The translations under genes were made by a program, and so were the position numbers. Of a DNA stretch of 64,000 nucleotides, positions 41,516-49,430 are shown one piece after another. Origin of the DNA: UBA2211 sp049302755 (GTDB lineage: Bacteria; Patescibacteriota; Minisyncoccia; Minisyncoccales; Minisyncoccaceae); the NCBI GenBank assembly GCA_049302755.1, contig JBAQMK010000002.1, positions 186,001 to 250,000 of the forward strand. Reading direction: 5' to 3'. Each line of letters opens with the position of its first letter. The first letter of the stretch is position 1. The notes under the pieces were generated by a model that had not been told where the DNA came from, did no database searches, and was given only the letters and a program-made list of their open reading frames with translations.

Positions 41516-41544
41516 TTGCTTTAAAACTCCTTTTACCTTATAAT
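41516..41544 (+). promoter_or_regulatory. Promoter for lepB
   Basis: TTGCTT (41516-41521), 17 bp, TATAAT (41539-41544), 9 nt before the ATG at 41554. It is divergent from the pth promoter. Confidence 0.7.
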
Positions 41545-41553
41545 AATCTTATT

Positions 41554-42129
41554 ATGACGCAAAAAGAAGTTTTAACCTTTCTATTGGACTCTTTAAAGAT
41601 ACTATTAATCGCTTTAGCGATAGTTATTCCGATAAGAATGCTGTTGTTTCAGCCTTTTATGGTAAGAGGAGCTTCGATGGAGCCTAATTATCATTCCAGC
41701 GATTATTTGATTATTGATGAATTGTCATATCGCTTAAGAGACCCGCAGAGAGGTGAGGTTATTGTTTTCCAATATCCCTTAAACCCTTCTTACCGATACA
41801 TTAAAAGAATTATCGGTTTGCCGAATGAAACAATAGAGATAAAGGAAGGAGAGGTGTATATTAGCCGGGCTAACGGAGAAGCGAACAAAATAGATGAAAG
41901 TTTGTATCTTTCAAGCAAGACGATTGAAGAATGGAAGAGTGCTAATTATGCTCCGTTGACTCTAAAAGCAAATGAATATTTTGTAATGGGAGATAACAGG
42001 AATAATTCTTCCGATTCAAGGGTCTGGGGAGTTTTACCGGCAAAAAATATAACAGGGAGAGTATTATTAAGACTTTCTCCATACGAAGTATTAGTCAATA
42101 CTTTGGGTCAAGAAACAACAACATATTAA
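41554..42129 (+). CDS. lepB: Signal peptidase I
   Basis: A 191-residue membrane peptidase with one N-terminal anchor (about 13-33). Catalytic Ser41 is in RGASMEPNY and Lys84 in YRYIKRIIGLP. The conserved FVMGDNRNNSSDSR block lies near residue 145. It removes signal peptides from secreted proteins at the outer face of the membrane. Gene order lepB-hisS-rpsU follows with gaps of 1-3 nt. Confidence 0.95.
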   Translation: MTQKEVLTFLLDSLKILLIALAIVIPIRMLLFQPFMVRGASMEPNYHSSDYLIIDELSYRLRDPQRGEVIVFQYPLNPSYRYIKRIIGLPNETIEIKEGEVYISRANGEANKIDESLYLSSKTIEEWKSANYAPLTLKANEYFVMGDNRNNSSDSRVWGVLPAKNITGRVLLRLSPYEVLVNTLGQETTTY

Positions 42130-42132
42130 AAT

Positions 42133-43416
42133 ATGAGTAAACCAAAATTTCAAACTGTAACCGGAATGCACGATATTCTTCCTCAGGACCAAGCGTATTA
42201 TGAAAAAATACAGGAGGCCGCGAAGAAAGTTTTTTCGTTCTACGATTTTGAAAAAATAGACACTCCTATTTTGGAAGATGCCAATTTGTTTATCAAAAGC
42301 GTGGGAGAAAATACTGATATCGTGGAAAAAGAAATGTTTACCTTGAAAACCAAGGGCAAAGATTCTTTGGTTTTGCGTCCGGAAGGAACCGCTTCTATTA
42401 TGCGTGCATATATTGAACACGGTTTTCTTTCTTTGCCTCAGCCGGTTAGACTTTGGTATTTTGGGCCATTCTTCAGATATGAAAAACCTCAGGCCGGAAG
42501 ATTCAGACAATTCAATCAGTTCGGAGTGGAAATTATCGGAGAAGCTGATCCGATTGTCGATGTGCAAACTATTTTGGTAATGTATAGTGTTCTTAATGAT
42601 TTAGGATTAAAAGGATTGATGGTTAAAGTTAATTCAATCGGAGATGACAATTGTCGTCCTTTATACCGAAAAGCTTTGGTTAAATATTTAAGGGAAAAGA
42701 AAACTGGATTGTGTTCCGATTGTCAGAAAAGAATGAAAGTTAATCCTTTAAGAGTTTTGGATTGTAAGAATGAAAAATGCCAGGAAGTATTGGCTTCTGC
42801 CCCGCAAAGTGTTGATTATTTGTGCGAAGAATGCAAAAAACACTTGAAAGACGTTCTGGAATACTTGGATGAATTGAAAGTCCCTTATTGTTTAGACAGT
42901 CGTTTGGTTCGCGGGCTCGATTATTATTCAAGAACCGTGTTTGAGATAGAATCTACCAAGGCTGGGGAAAATACCGGGGGAGTCTTGGCAGGAGGCGGAA
43001 GATATGATAGCTTATCAAAGATGCTCGGAGGAGGAGAAACACCTGCTTGCGGAGCGGCCGCCGGAGTGGAAAGAATCATTGCGGAAATGAAGGAGAATAA
43101 AGCGAGAGTCAGCTTTAATCCGGTTCCGGAAATATTCTTTGCTCAAATCGGACCTTTGGCCAAAAAGAAAAGCTTGCCGATATTGGAAGATTTAAGAAAG
43201 GCAGGAATCAAAGTGGGAGAAGCCTTTGGAAAGGACGCCTTGAAAGCTCAATTAGGAAAAGCGAGCCGATTGGGTTCAAAAGTGGTTTTGATTTTAGGAC
43301 AAAGAGAGGCCTTAAACAATATGATTTTGGTAAGGAACATGCAAACAGCTAAACAGGTCGAAGTAAAACAAGAAGATATTATTAAAGAAGTTAAAAACAT
43401 ATTAAAAGAAAAATAG
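42133..43416 (+). CDS. hisS: Histidyl-tRNA synthetase
   Basis: A 427-residue class II synthetase. It begins QTVTGMHDILP and has motif 2 GPFFRYEKPQAGRFRQFNQF, the HisA region LVRGLDYYSRTVFE, and GGGRYDSL. The C-terminal anticodon domain starts near EIFFAQIG. A small four-cysteine insertion (CSDCQKR...CKNEKC) is present. No sign that it is a HisZ paralogue, since all catalytic motifs are there. Confidence 0.96.
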   Translation: MSKPKFQTVTGMHDILPQDQAYYEKIQEAAKKVFSFYDFEKIDTPILEDANLFIKSVGENTDIVEKEMFTLKTKGKDSLVLRPEGTASIMRAYIEHGFLSLPQPVRLWYFGPFFRYEKPQAGRFRQFNQFGVEIIGEADPIVDVQTILVMYSVLNDLGLKGLMVKVNSIGDDNCRPLYRKALVKYLREKKTGLCSDCQKRMKVNPLRVLDCKNEKCQEVLASAPQSVDYLCEECKKHLKDVLEYLDELKVPYCLDSRLVRGLDYYSRTVFEIESTKAGENTGGVLAGGGRYDSLSKMLGGGETPACGAAAGVERIIAEMKENKARVSFNPVPEIFFAQIGPLAKKKSLPILEDLRKAGIKVGEAFGKDALKAQLGKASRLGSKVVLILGQREALNNMILVRNMQTAKQVEVKQEDIIKEVKNILKEK

Positions 43417-43417
43417 T

Positions 43418-43639
43418 ATGAAGATACAGAAGCAATTAAGAGAAACTTCTCAATCTTTGGTGTATCGCTTTACAAAAGCCGTTCAGAAGAGCGGAGTATT
43501 GGTTGAAGCAAGAAAAAGAAGATTTGTTAAAAGAACCAAAAGCGAAAACATGCAAAAGAGAGCTGCCTTAGTTAAGGTAGGAAAAAAGAAGGAGTTTGAT
43601 CGAGCCAAAAAATTAGGCAAGACTATAAATAAAAAATAA
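43418..43639 (+). CDS. rpsU: Small ribosomal subunit protein bS21
   Basis: A 73-residue, very basic protein. The RFTKAVQKSGVLVEARKRRF stretch matches the bS21 core that sits near the anti-Shine-Dalgarno end of 16S rRNA and helps start-site selection. It lies 1 nt from hisS and 1 nt from yqeY; the rpsU-yqeY pairing is common in bacteria. Confidence 0.9.
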   Translation: MKIQKQLRETSQSLVYRFTKAVQKSGVLVEARKRRFVKRTKSENMQKRAALVKVGKKKEFDRAKKLGKTINKK

Positions 43640-43640
43640 T

Positions 43641-44138
43641 ATGATAGTTGAAGAAATTAAAAAAGATTTAATTTCTGCGCTTAAAGAAAAAAATGAAACC
43701 ACCGTCTCTACTTTGAGAATGGTGACTTCTTCTATTTTTAATAAAGAAATGGAGAAGAGGGTTAAGGTTTTAGAAGCCGAACCTAATTTAAATGAAGAAC
43801 AGATAAAAGAGAAAGTTAAATTAAACGATGAAGAAGTAATTGAAGTTGTTTCTTCGGAAGTTAAAAAGAGAAGAGATAGTATTGCTCAATTTGAACAGGG
43901 AGGCCGAGCTGATTTAATTGAAAAAGAAAAGACTGAATTGGAAGTTTTGAAAAAATATCTTCCCAAAGAATTAACCGAAGATGAGATTAGAAAGATTGTA
44001 AAAGATTCGATTGCTAAATCGGGAGCGACAACAATGAAAGATATTGGAATTGTAATGAAAGAAGTTTCTCCGCAAACCAAAGGAAAGGCAGATGGAAACG
44101 TGGTAGCGAAGATTGTAAGAGAAGAATTAGGAAATTAA
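43641..44138 (+). CDS. yqeY: GatB/YqeY domain protein
   Basis: A 165-residue helical protein of the YqeY family, related to the tail domain of GatB: IKKDLISALKEKNETTVSTLRM at the start, and EKTELEVLKKYLPKELTEDEI with VKDSIAKSGATTMKDIG in the second half. It may bind tRNA, but its role is not defined. Tandem terminators follow. Confidence 0.92.
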   Translation: MIVEEIKKDLISALKEKNETTVSTLRMVTSSIFNKEMEKRVKVLEAEPNLNEEQIKEKVKLNDEEVIEVVSSEVKKRRDSIAQFEQGGRADLIEKEKTELEVLKKYLPKELTEDEIRKIVKDSIAKSGATTMKDIGIVMKEVSPQTKGKADGNVVAKIVREELGN

Positions 44139-44142
44139 TAAT

Positions 44143-44166
44143 AAACCGCTTAAAAGGCGGTTTTTT
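44143..44166 (+). terminator. Intrinsic terminator after yqeY (first of two)
   Basis: AAACCGC (44143-44149) pairs with GCGGTTT (44157-44163), followed by TTT: a strong hairpin. Confidence 0.88.
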
Positions 44167-44175
44167 CGTCTTCTT

Positions 44176-44198
44176 AAGGCTTAAAATGGGCCTTTTTT
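44176..44198 (+). terminator. Second intrinsic terminator after yqeY
   Basis: AAGGC (44176-44180) pairs with GCCTT (44190-44194), followed by TTTT. It backs up the terminator just upstream and precedes the ybeY promoter. Confidence 0.65.
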
Positions 44199-44206
44199 CG
44201 TTAAAC

Positions 44207-44235
44207 TTGCAAGAACCTTTTTAATTTAGTAAAAT
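44207..44235 (+). promoter_or_regulatory. Promoter for ybeY-ftsA-ftsZ
   Basis: TTGCAA (44207-44212), 17 bp, TAAAAT (44230-44235), 13 nt before the ybeY ATG. Confidence 0.65.
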
Positions 44236-44248
44236 ATAGTAAAAGAAA

Positions 44249-44653
44249 ATGATAGAAATAAACAATCTTTCGGAAAAATACAGGAAGATAGACACAGTTT
44301 TTTTGAAAAAAGTTGCGACAAAAGTTTTTAAAGAAGAAAAGAACAAAAAAAAGATTGAATTGTCTATTGCGATTGTAAATCCGCAAGAAATTAAAAAATT
44401 AAATAAGGAGTATCGAAAAAAAAATAAACCAACTGATGTGCTTTCCTTTGGAGAAGTCGGCGGAGACATATCAGAAATTGTGATTTGTCCCGAAGAAGTA
44501 GAAAAGAACGGAAAAGATTTCAAAAAAGAGTTAACACTGGTTTTAATTCATGGAATTCTTCATCTTTTATCATACGATCACGAAAAAACAAAAAAAGAAG
44601 CTGAAAAAATGTTTCAGAAACAGGAAGAATATCTTTCTAAGATTAAATTTTAA
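44249..44653 (+). CDS. ybeY: Endoribonuclease YbeY
   Basis: A 134-residue metal-dependent RNase for 16S rRNA 3'-end processing and ribosome quality control. The zinc motif HGILHLLSYDHE (H-x3-H-x5-H) is intact, and the NKEYRKKNKPTDVLSF stretch matches the family. It is short at both ends but complete. It heads the ftsA-ftsZ operon. Confidence 0.95.
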   Translation: MIEINNLSEKYRKIDTVFLKKVATKVFKEEKNKKKIELSIAIVNPQEIKKLNKEYRKKNKPTDVLSFGEVGGDISEIVICPEEVEKNGKDFKKELTLVLIHGILHLLSYDHEKTKKEAEKMFQKQEEYLSKIKF

Positions 44654-44665
44654 TTAATAAGCAAC

Positions 44666-45937
44666 ATGTCGAGAATAAAAACAATTACCGGATTAGATAT
44701 CGGAACAGATACAATAAAGATTTTGGGAGTTAAAAAAGATTCTGAATCTGGAATGGAAATTTTATTCTTCGATACAATCGATTCGTTCGGAGTTCAAAAA
44801 GGAAGAATTAAAGATTCGAATGAAGTTGCAAAAAGAGTGTCTGAACTTATCGAAAGAGTCGAGAGAAAACATAATTGCCGAGTCGATAATATTTTTGTAA
44901 ATATTAACGGAACAAAACTTCAACTTGTTCCAAGTCATGCTTTGATTTCTGTCGGTAGAGCTGACCAGAAAGTTTCTTCAGAAGACATTGAAAGAATCTA
45001 CGATGAGGTTAAGATGATTAACCTTCAATCAAATAATAAAACTATTCTTCAGGTGTTTCCTCGAGAGTGGATTTTAGATGGAGAAAAAGAAATAAGAGAT
45101 CCCTTGGGACTACAGGGAGTAAGATTGGAATTGGATGCTTTGCTTTTGTCTGCCTTTAATTCAGATATTGAAGGAATTATAGATTCTATTGAAGCCGTTG
45201 ATTTAGAAGAGGATAATATCATTCCTGGATTAATCGCTGATTCTAATGCTGTTTTAACCCCCAATCAGAAGGAATTAGGGGTTGCTTTAGTTAATATCGG
45301 AGCGGGAACATCTAGTGTTGCCGTTTTTGAAGAAGGAAGGCTCTTAAACATGGTTGTTTTCCCGGTTGGTTCGGCAAACATTACCAATGATGTCGCGATC
45401 GGATTTAAAACGGAGATAGAGATAGCTGAACGTATTAAAAAGCAGCATGGTTCTTGTTTATCTAAAGATGCGAAGAAGAGAATAGACTTTAATCTTTCTT
45501 TGGTTGATGAAGAGGAGGAAGAAGAAGAGGAAGATGTTTTCGGTAAAAAAAGGAAGATAATTAAGAAGAAACCTAAAAATGTATTATCTTTTTCAGAAAA
45601 AGAATTAAGTAAAATAATTGAGGCTAGAGTTTGTGAGATATTTGAATTGGTTGATAAAGAAATTAAAAAAGTTTCCAAGCAAGGATTGTTACCAGGAGGA
45701 ATAGTTTTAACCGGGGGAGGAAGTAAGTTGCCCGGAATTGTTGAGTTGGCTAAAAAAGAATTTAAACTTCCTTGCCGAATCGGATACTGTAATGAATTTA
45801 AAGGATTGGAAAAAGACAGCTCTTTGTCCACCGTTTGCGGATTAGTTATGAGTAAAGCCGATAAAGTTGTTTCTCGTTCGGGAGGAGGCGGAGTTGGAAA
45901 AAAGATTAAAGGATTTTTTGAAAACTTTATTCCTTAA
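44666..45937 (+). CDS. ftsA: Cell-division protein FtsA
   Basis: A 423-residue actin-like ATPase. GLDIGTDTIKILGV is the phosphate 1 motif, NIGAGTSSVAVFEEG is phosphate 2, and GGIVLTGGGSKLPGI is the adenosine motif. A highly acidic run followed by a basic one (about residues 281-301, DEEEEEEEEDVFGKKRK) is inserted in the second half. The C-terminal KKIKGFFENFIP is a good amphipathic membrane-targeting helix. It tethers FtsZ to the membrane. Gene order ybeY-ftsA-ftsZ with short gaps. Confidence 0.95.
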   Translation: MSRIKTITGLDIGTDTIKILGVKKDSESGMEILFFDTIDSFGVQKGRIKDSNEVAKRVSELIERVERKHNCRVDNIFVNINGTKLQLVPSHALISVGRADQKVSSEDIERIYDEVKMINLQSNNKTILQVFPREWILDGEKEIRDPLGLQGVRLELDALLLSAFNSDIEGIIDSIEAVDLEEDNIIPGLIADSNAVLTPNQKELGVALVNIGAGTSSVAVFEEGRLLNMVVFPVGSANITNDVAIGFKTEIEIAERIKKQHGSCLSKDAKKRIDFNLSLVDEEEEEEEEDVFGKKRKIIKKKPKNVLSFSEKELSKIIEARVCEIFELVDKEIKKVSKQGLLPGGIVLTGGGSKLPGIVELAKKEFKLPCRIGYCNEFKGLEKDSSLSTVCGLVMSKADKVVSRSGGGGVGKKIKGFFENFIP

Positions 45938-45942
45938 AATAT

Positions 45943-46881
45943 ATGAACTTAACAAGAATAAAAGTTATTGGGGTCGGAGGGGCAGGTTCAAATACGATTG
46001 ATAGATTAACGAAAGCGAAAATCAAGCATGTTGAATTAATCAGTATTAATACCGATGCCCAAGATTTAAAAAAGAAAGAAGCGCACTTAAAATTAAGAAT
46101 AGGAGACAAAGTTACCAAAGGATTGGGAGCGGGAATGAAACCGGAAGTGGGAAGACTGTCGGCCAAAGAAAGCTATAAAGAGATTGAAGAAGCTTTAAAA
46201 GATAGTGATATTATTTTTTTAACCTCAGGACTGGGAGGAGGAACTGGTTCAGGAGCAATGCCGATTATTTCGGAGATTGCAAAAAAATCAGGAGCCTTAA
46301 CTATCGGAATCGTTACCTTGCCGTTTTCGTTCGAAGGTAAAAAAAGAAAAAAGATTGCTTTAAATAGTTTGGATGATGTGAGAAAAAAGATTGATGCGAT
46401 GGTTGTGATTCCTAATGATAAGCTTCATGAAATGATTCCTTTAAAATCTTCAGTAGAAACAGCGTTTAATAAATGCGACGAGCTTTTAAAAGAAGCAGTC
46501 GAGAGCATTTCTAATGTGATAATGAATCCGGGAATACTTAATTTAGATTTTTCTGACATCAGAGAGATATTAAAAAGTAGCGGTTCAGCGTTTTTTGGAA
46601 CAGGAAAAGCACAGGGCAAGGATAGAGCAGTTCTGGCAGTAGAAAAAGCACTGCATTCTCCGATTGCCAAGTTCCCGTTAGACAAAGCTGAAGGAATTTT
46701 ATTCAATGTTGCGTCGGGAAATAAGAATTTTTTCTTATCGGAAGTTAAAAAGATCGCCGAGATTATAAAAAAGAAGACAGCATCTTCGGCGAAAATAATT
46801 TTTGGAGCATCTTTTGATAATAGTTTGTCGAAAGATGAAATCAGAGTGACCGTCATCGCCACTAGTTCAGAAAAATCGTAA
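45943..46881 (+). CDS. ftsZ: Cell-division GTPase FtsZ, without the C-terminal tail
   Basis: A 312-residue tubulin homologue. It has IGVGGAGSNTID near the N-terminus, the tubulin signature GLGGGTGSGAMP for GTP binding, and the T7-like region NLDFSDIREILKSSG. It stops right after the core beta-rich domain (VTVIATSSEKS): the disordered linker and conserved C-terminal peptide that normally bind FtsA are missing. The core is otherwise complete, so the protein should polymerise but must contact FtsA another way. Confidence 0.93.
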   Translation: MNLTRIKVIGVGGAGSNTIDRLTKAKIKHVELISINTDAQDLKKKEAHLKLRIGDKVTKGLGAGMKPEVGRLSAKESYKEIEEALKDSDIIFLTSGLGGGTGSGAMPIISEIAKKSGALTIGIVTLPFSFEGKKRKKIALNSLDDVRKKIDAMVVIPNDKLHEMIPLKSSVETAFNKCDELLKEAVESISNVIMNPGILNLDFSDIREILKSSGSAFFGTGKAQGKDRAVLAVEKALHSPIAKFPLDKAEGILFNVASGNKNFFLSEVKKIAEIIKKKTASSAKIIFGASFDNSLSKDEIRVTVIATSSEKS

Positions 46882-46910
46882 ATTATAAGGGCTCTTATAC
46901 GAGGAGCGAA

Positions 46911-46930
46911 TAGAAAATCTTCTAATTTTT
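46911..46930 (+). terminator. Weak terminator candidate after ftsZ
   Basis: TAGAA (46911-46915) can pair with TTCTA (46920-46924), followed by ATTTTTTG. The stem is short and AT-rich. Confidence 0.3.
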
Positions 46931-46967
46931 TGTCAAAATTGACAGTATTTTTTTAGGAGTATAGAAT
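46931..46967 (+). promoter_or_regulatory. nrdD promoter with a palindrome over the -35 box
   Basis: TTGACA (46939-46944), 17 bp, TAGAAT (46962-46967), 7 nt before the nrdD ATG. The -35 is the right arm of a palindrome TGTCAA-AA-TTGACA (46931-46944), a possible repressor site. It does not match the NrdR box I know. Confidence 0.65.
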
Positions 46968-46974
46968 ACTAAAT

Positions 46975-49110
46975 ATGAAACTAACAAACCACATCACTAA
47001 AGTCCAAAAGAGAAATGGAAACATTGTAGAATTTCAACCAGAGAAAATTTTTAATGCTGTTTTCAAAGCAATCACTGCTACTAAGCAAGGAAACGGAAAA
47101 AAAACTCAAAAGATCGCCGATGGTGTAGTTAAAATTTTAAACAGAAGGTTTAAAGTTGAAGAAATCCCTAACGTTGAACAGATTCAAGACATCATTGAGG
47201 AGGTTTTGATCTTGGAAGGAGAGGCAATTGCCGCTAAAGCCTTCATTCTATACAGAGAACAGAGAAGAATCTTGAGAGAATCGCAAGCCGTAGCCGAAGA
47301 AGCGGTTGATCGTGTGGACGATTACTTGGATAAGTTGGATTGGGAGGTGCAAGAGAACTCAAACATGACATTTTCTTTGCAAGGTTTGAATCATTACGGA
47401 GTTTCATACATCGTAAAAAAATATTGGTTGAATAAAGTTTATCCTGAAGAAGTTAGGAAGGCTAATGAATCGGGTGATATTCACTTACACAATTTGGACA
47501 CCTTGTCTTGTTACTGTGTTGGATGGGATTTATACGATTTATTATTAAGAGGATTCGGTGGAGTCAACGGAAAAATAGAATCAGCTCCTCCTAAGCATTT
47601 CAGAAGTGCTTTGGGACAAGTGGTAAACTTTATGTACACCCTTCAAGGTGAAGCAGCCGGTGCAGTTTCATTTTCAAACTTCGATACTTTGCTTGCTCCC
47701 TTTATTCGTTATGATAATTTAAGTTACGCTCAGGTTGAACAAGCGATTCAGGAATTCCTATATAATATGGCCGTTCCGACCAGAGTCGGATTCCAATGTC
47801 CTTTTACTAATATCACTCTTGATTTAAAACCTTCAGCCGTGTTTGCTAATCAACCGGTGATTATCGGAGGAGTTGTTCAGAAAGAAAACTATTCTGAATT
47901 TGAGGAAGAAATGAAAATGTTGGACAAGGCTTTCTATACAACGATGATTAAGGGAGACAGAAGTGGAAGACCATTCTCTTTCCCGATTCCAACCATCAAT
48001 ATTACCAAAGATTTTCCTTGGGATGATCCGGCTTTGGATCCGATGTTTGAAGCTTCTGCCAAATACGGTATCAACTACTTTGCCAATTATATCAATTCAG
48101 ATATGAAGCCTGAAGATGTTCGTTCAATGTGTTGCAGACTTAGGCTTGATATGACTGAATTAGCAAATCGAGGCGGAGGAGGATTGTTTGGTTCAGGTTC
48201 TTTGACCGGAAGTATCGGAGTTGTTACTGTTAATCTTCCCAGAATCGGATACCTATCTAAAACCAAGAAGGATTTCTTTGAGAGATTAGGTAAGGTAATG
48301 GATGTTGCTAAAGAAAGTTTGGAAATTAAGAGAAAAACAATTGAAGAGTTTACTTCTAAAGGATTGTATCCTTATTCCAGATATTATTTAGCTGGAGTTA
48401 AGAAAGCTAAAGGACAATATTTTGCTAATCACTTCTCGACCATCGGTATTTGCGGAATGAACGAAGCTTTATTGAACTACATGGGAGAAGATATCGGTTC
48501 AAAAAAAGGACGTCAGTTTGCTTTGGAGGTAATGGACTTCATGCGTTCTAAATTGGTTGAATATCAAAAAGAAACTAACAGTATTTATAATCTTGAGGCT
48601 ACTCCGGCTGAATCAACTTCTTACCGTTTAGCCCAGAAGGACAGAAAACTTTATCCCGATATTATTACTTTGGGAACAAAGAAGGTTCCTTATTACACCA
48701 ACTCAACTCAGTTGCCGGTAAATTACACTGATGATATTTTTGAAGAATTGAAATTACAGGATGAGATTCAATGTAAGTATACCGGAGGAACAGTCGAGCA
48801 CTTGTTTATCGGAGAAGAAATTTCTGACATCGATACGGTAAAAACTTTAATTAAGAAAGTTTTTGAGAAGAACAGATTGCCTTATATCACTTTGACTCCG
48901 ACTTTCTCAATCTGTCCGACTCACGGATATATTGCCGGAAAACACTTTACCTGTCCTAAATGTGCGATTGAACAGCCCTGTGAAGTGTATTCCCGTGTAG
49001 TTGGCTACTTGCGTCCCGTCTCACAATGGAACGAAGGTAAACAGCAGGAATTCAAGGATAGGAAAGAGTTTAAGGTCAAAGCTTCTTTAGCAAAGCTAAA
49101 TAAAAAATAA
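46975..49110 (+). CDS. nrdD: Anaerobic ribonucleoside-triphosphate reductase (class III)
   Basis: A 711-residue glycyl-radical enzyme that makes dNTPs from NTPs without oxygen. The N-terminal ATP-cone (QKRNGNIVEFQPEKI) gives allosteric control. The middle is the ten-stranded barrel with GGGGLFGSGSLTGSIGVVTV. The C-terminus has a zinc site (CPTHG...CPKC, plus CEVYS) and the glycyl-radical loop RVVGYLRP, with Gly677. The last 31 motif residues (about 670-700) recur exactly in the next protein. Activated by NrdG, encoded downstream. Confidence 0.96.
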   Translation: MKLTNHITKVQKRNGNIVEFQPEKIFNAVFKAITATKQGNGKKTQKIADGVVKILNRRFKVEEIPNVEQIQDIIEEVLILEGEAIAAKAFILYREQRRILRESQAVAEEAVDRVDDYLDKLDWEVQENSNMTFSLQGLNHYGVSYIVKKYWLNKVYPEEVRKANESGDIHLHNLDTLSCYCVGWDLYDLLLRGFGGVNGKIESAPPKHFRSALGQVVNFMYTLQGEAAGAVSFSNFDTLLAPFIRYDNLSYAQVEQAIQEFLYNMAVPTRVGFQCPFTNITLDLKPSAVFANQPVIIGGVVQKENYSEFEEEMKMLDKAFYTTMIKGDRSGRPFSFPIPTINITKDFPWDDPALDPMFEASAKYGINYFANYINSDMKPEDVRSMCCRLRLDMTELANRGGGGLFGSGSLTGSIGVVTVNLPRIGYLSKTKKDFFERLGKVMDVAKESLEIKRKTIEEFTSKGLYPYSRYYLAGVKKAKGQYFANHFSTIGICGMNEALLNYMGEDIGSKKGRQFALEVMDFMRSKLVEYQKETNSIYNLEATPAESTSYRLAQKDRKLYPDIITLGTKKVPYYTNSTQLPVNYTDDIFEELKLQDEIQCKYTGGTVEHLFIGEEISDIDTVKTLIKKVFEKNRLPYITLTPTFSICPTHGYIAGKHFTCPKCAIEQPCEVYSRVVGYLRPVSQWNEGKQQEFKDRKEFKVKASLAKLNKK
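48982..49074 (+). repeat. Glycyl-radical segment, first copy (end of nrdD)
   Basis: This segment and 49292-49384 are a direct repeat, 310 nt apart. They encode the same 31 residues and differ by seven synonymous bases. Confidence 0.9.
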
Positions 49111-49114
49111 ACAT

Positions 49115-49393
49115 ATGAACATTCAAGAAGTTTGTCATGATTGTGGAAAGAAAATTATTATTTCTGAAAATAATGAAATTCTCAATGGACAACTATTGAA
49201 ATACTCTTTACCGGATGGAAAAGAGAAAATGATTTTCAAGTGTAATGAATGTTTTAGTGAAAATAAGAGTTTAAAGAATTACCAGGAGACAGAAGTATAT
49301 TCCCGCGTAGTTGGCTACTTGCGTCCCGTTTCACAATGGAACGAAGGTAAGCAGCAGGAATTCAAGGATAGAAAAGAATTTAAAATTTCTTAA
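49115..49393 (+). CDS. Stand-alone NrdD glycyl-radical domain with zinc-ribbon-like N-terminus
   Basis: A 92-residue protein starting 4 nt after nrdD. Residues 1-50 hold two Cys pairs (C7/C10 and C43/C46), probably a zinc ribbon like the one before the radical loop in NrdD. Residues 60-90 repeat, residue for residue, the 31-residue glycyl-radical tail of NrdD, including the radical glycine (Gly67). The DNA copies differ at seven third positions, all synonymous, so the protein sequence is being kept. By analogy with YfiD/GrcA, which replaces the oxygen-damaged radical domain of pyruvate formate-lyase, it may rescue cleaved NrdD. That function is inference; the protein could instead be a regulator or an NrdG decoy. 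Confidence 0.8.
   Translation: MNIQEVCHDCGKKIIISENNEILNGQLLKYSLPDGKEKMIFKCNECFSENKSLKNYQETEVYSRVVGYLRPVSQWNEGKQQEFKDRKEFKIS
49292..49384 (+). repeat. Glycyl-radical segment, second copy (in the small protein)
   Basis: Second copy of 48982-49074. There are no non-synonymous differences over 31 codons; the next codon changes Val to Ile. Confidence 0.9.
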
Positions 49394-49398
49394 TTATG

Positions 49399-49423
49399 AA
49401 TGTGCGGGTTTCCGTACATTTTT
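49399..49423 (+). terminator. Strong terminator between the radical protein and nrdG
   Basis: AATGTGCGG (49399-49407) pairs with CCGTACATT (49412-49420) over GTTT: nine pairs with one G-T, followed by TTT. It begins 6 nt after the small gene's stop and ends 8 nt before the nrdG start, so nrdG may be expressed only by read-through. Confidence 0.8.
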
Positions 49424-49430
49424 AACAGAT

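Noticed and set aside
45265..45831. Long minus-strand ORF inside ftsA
   Set aside because: A shadow of the real gene: its Ser-rich run is the complement of the FtsA acidic stretch.
49311..49430. N-terminal extension of nrdG starting at 49311
   Set aside because: It would overlap the radical protein in another frame, read through the terminator hairpin, and add 40 residues unlike any NrdG.
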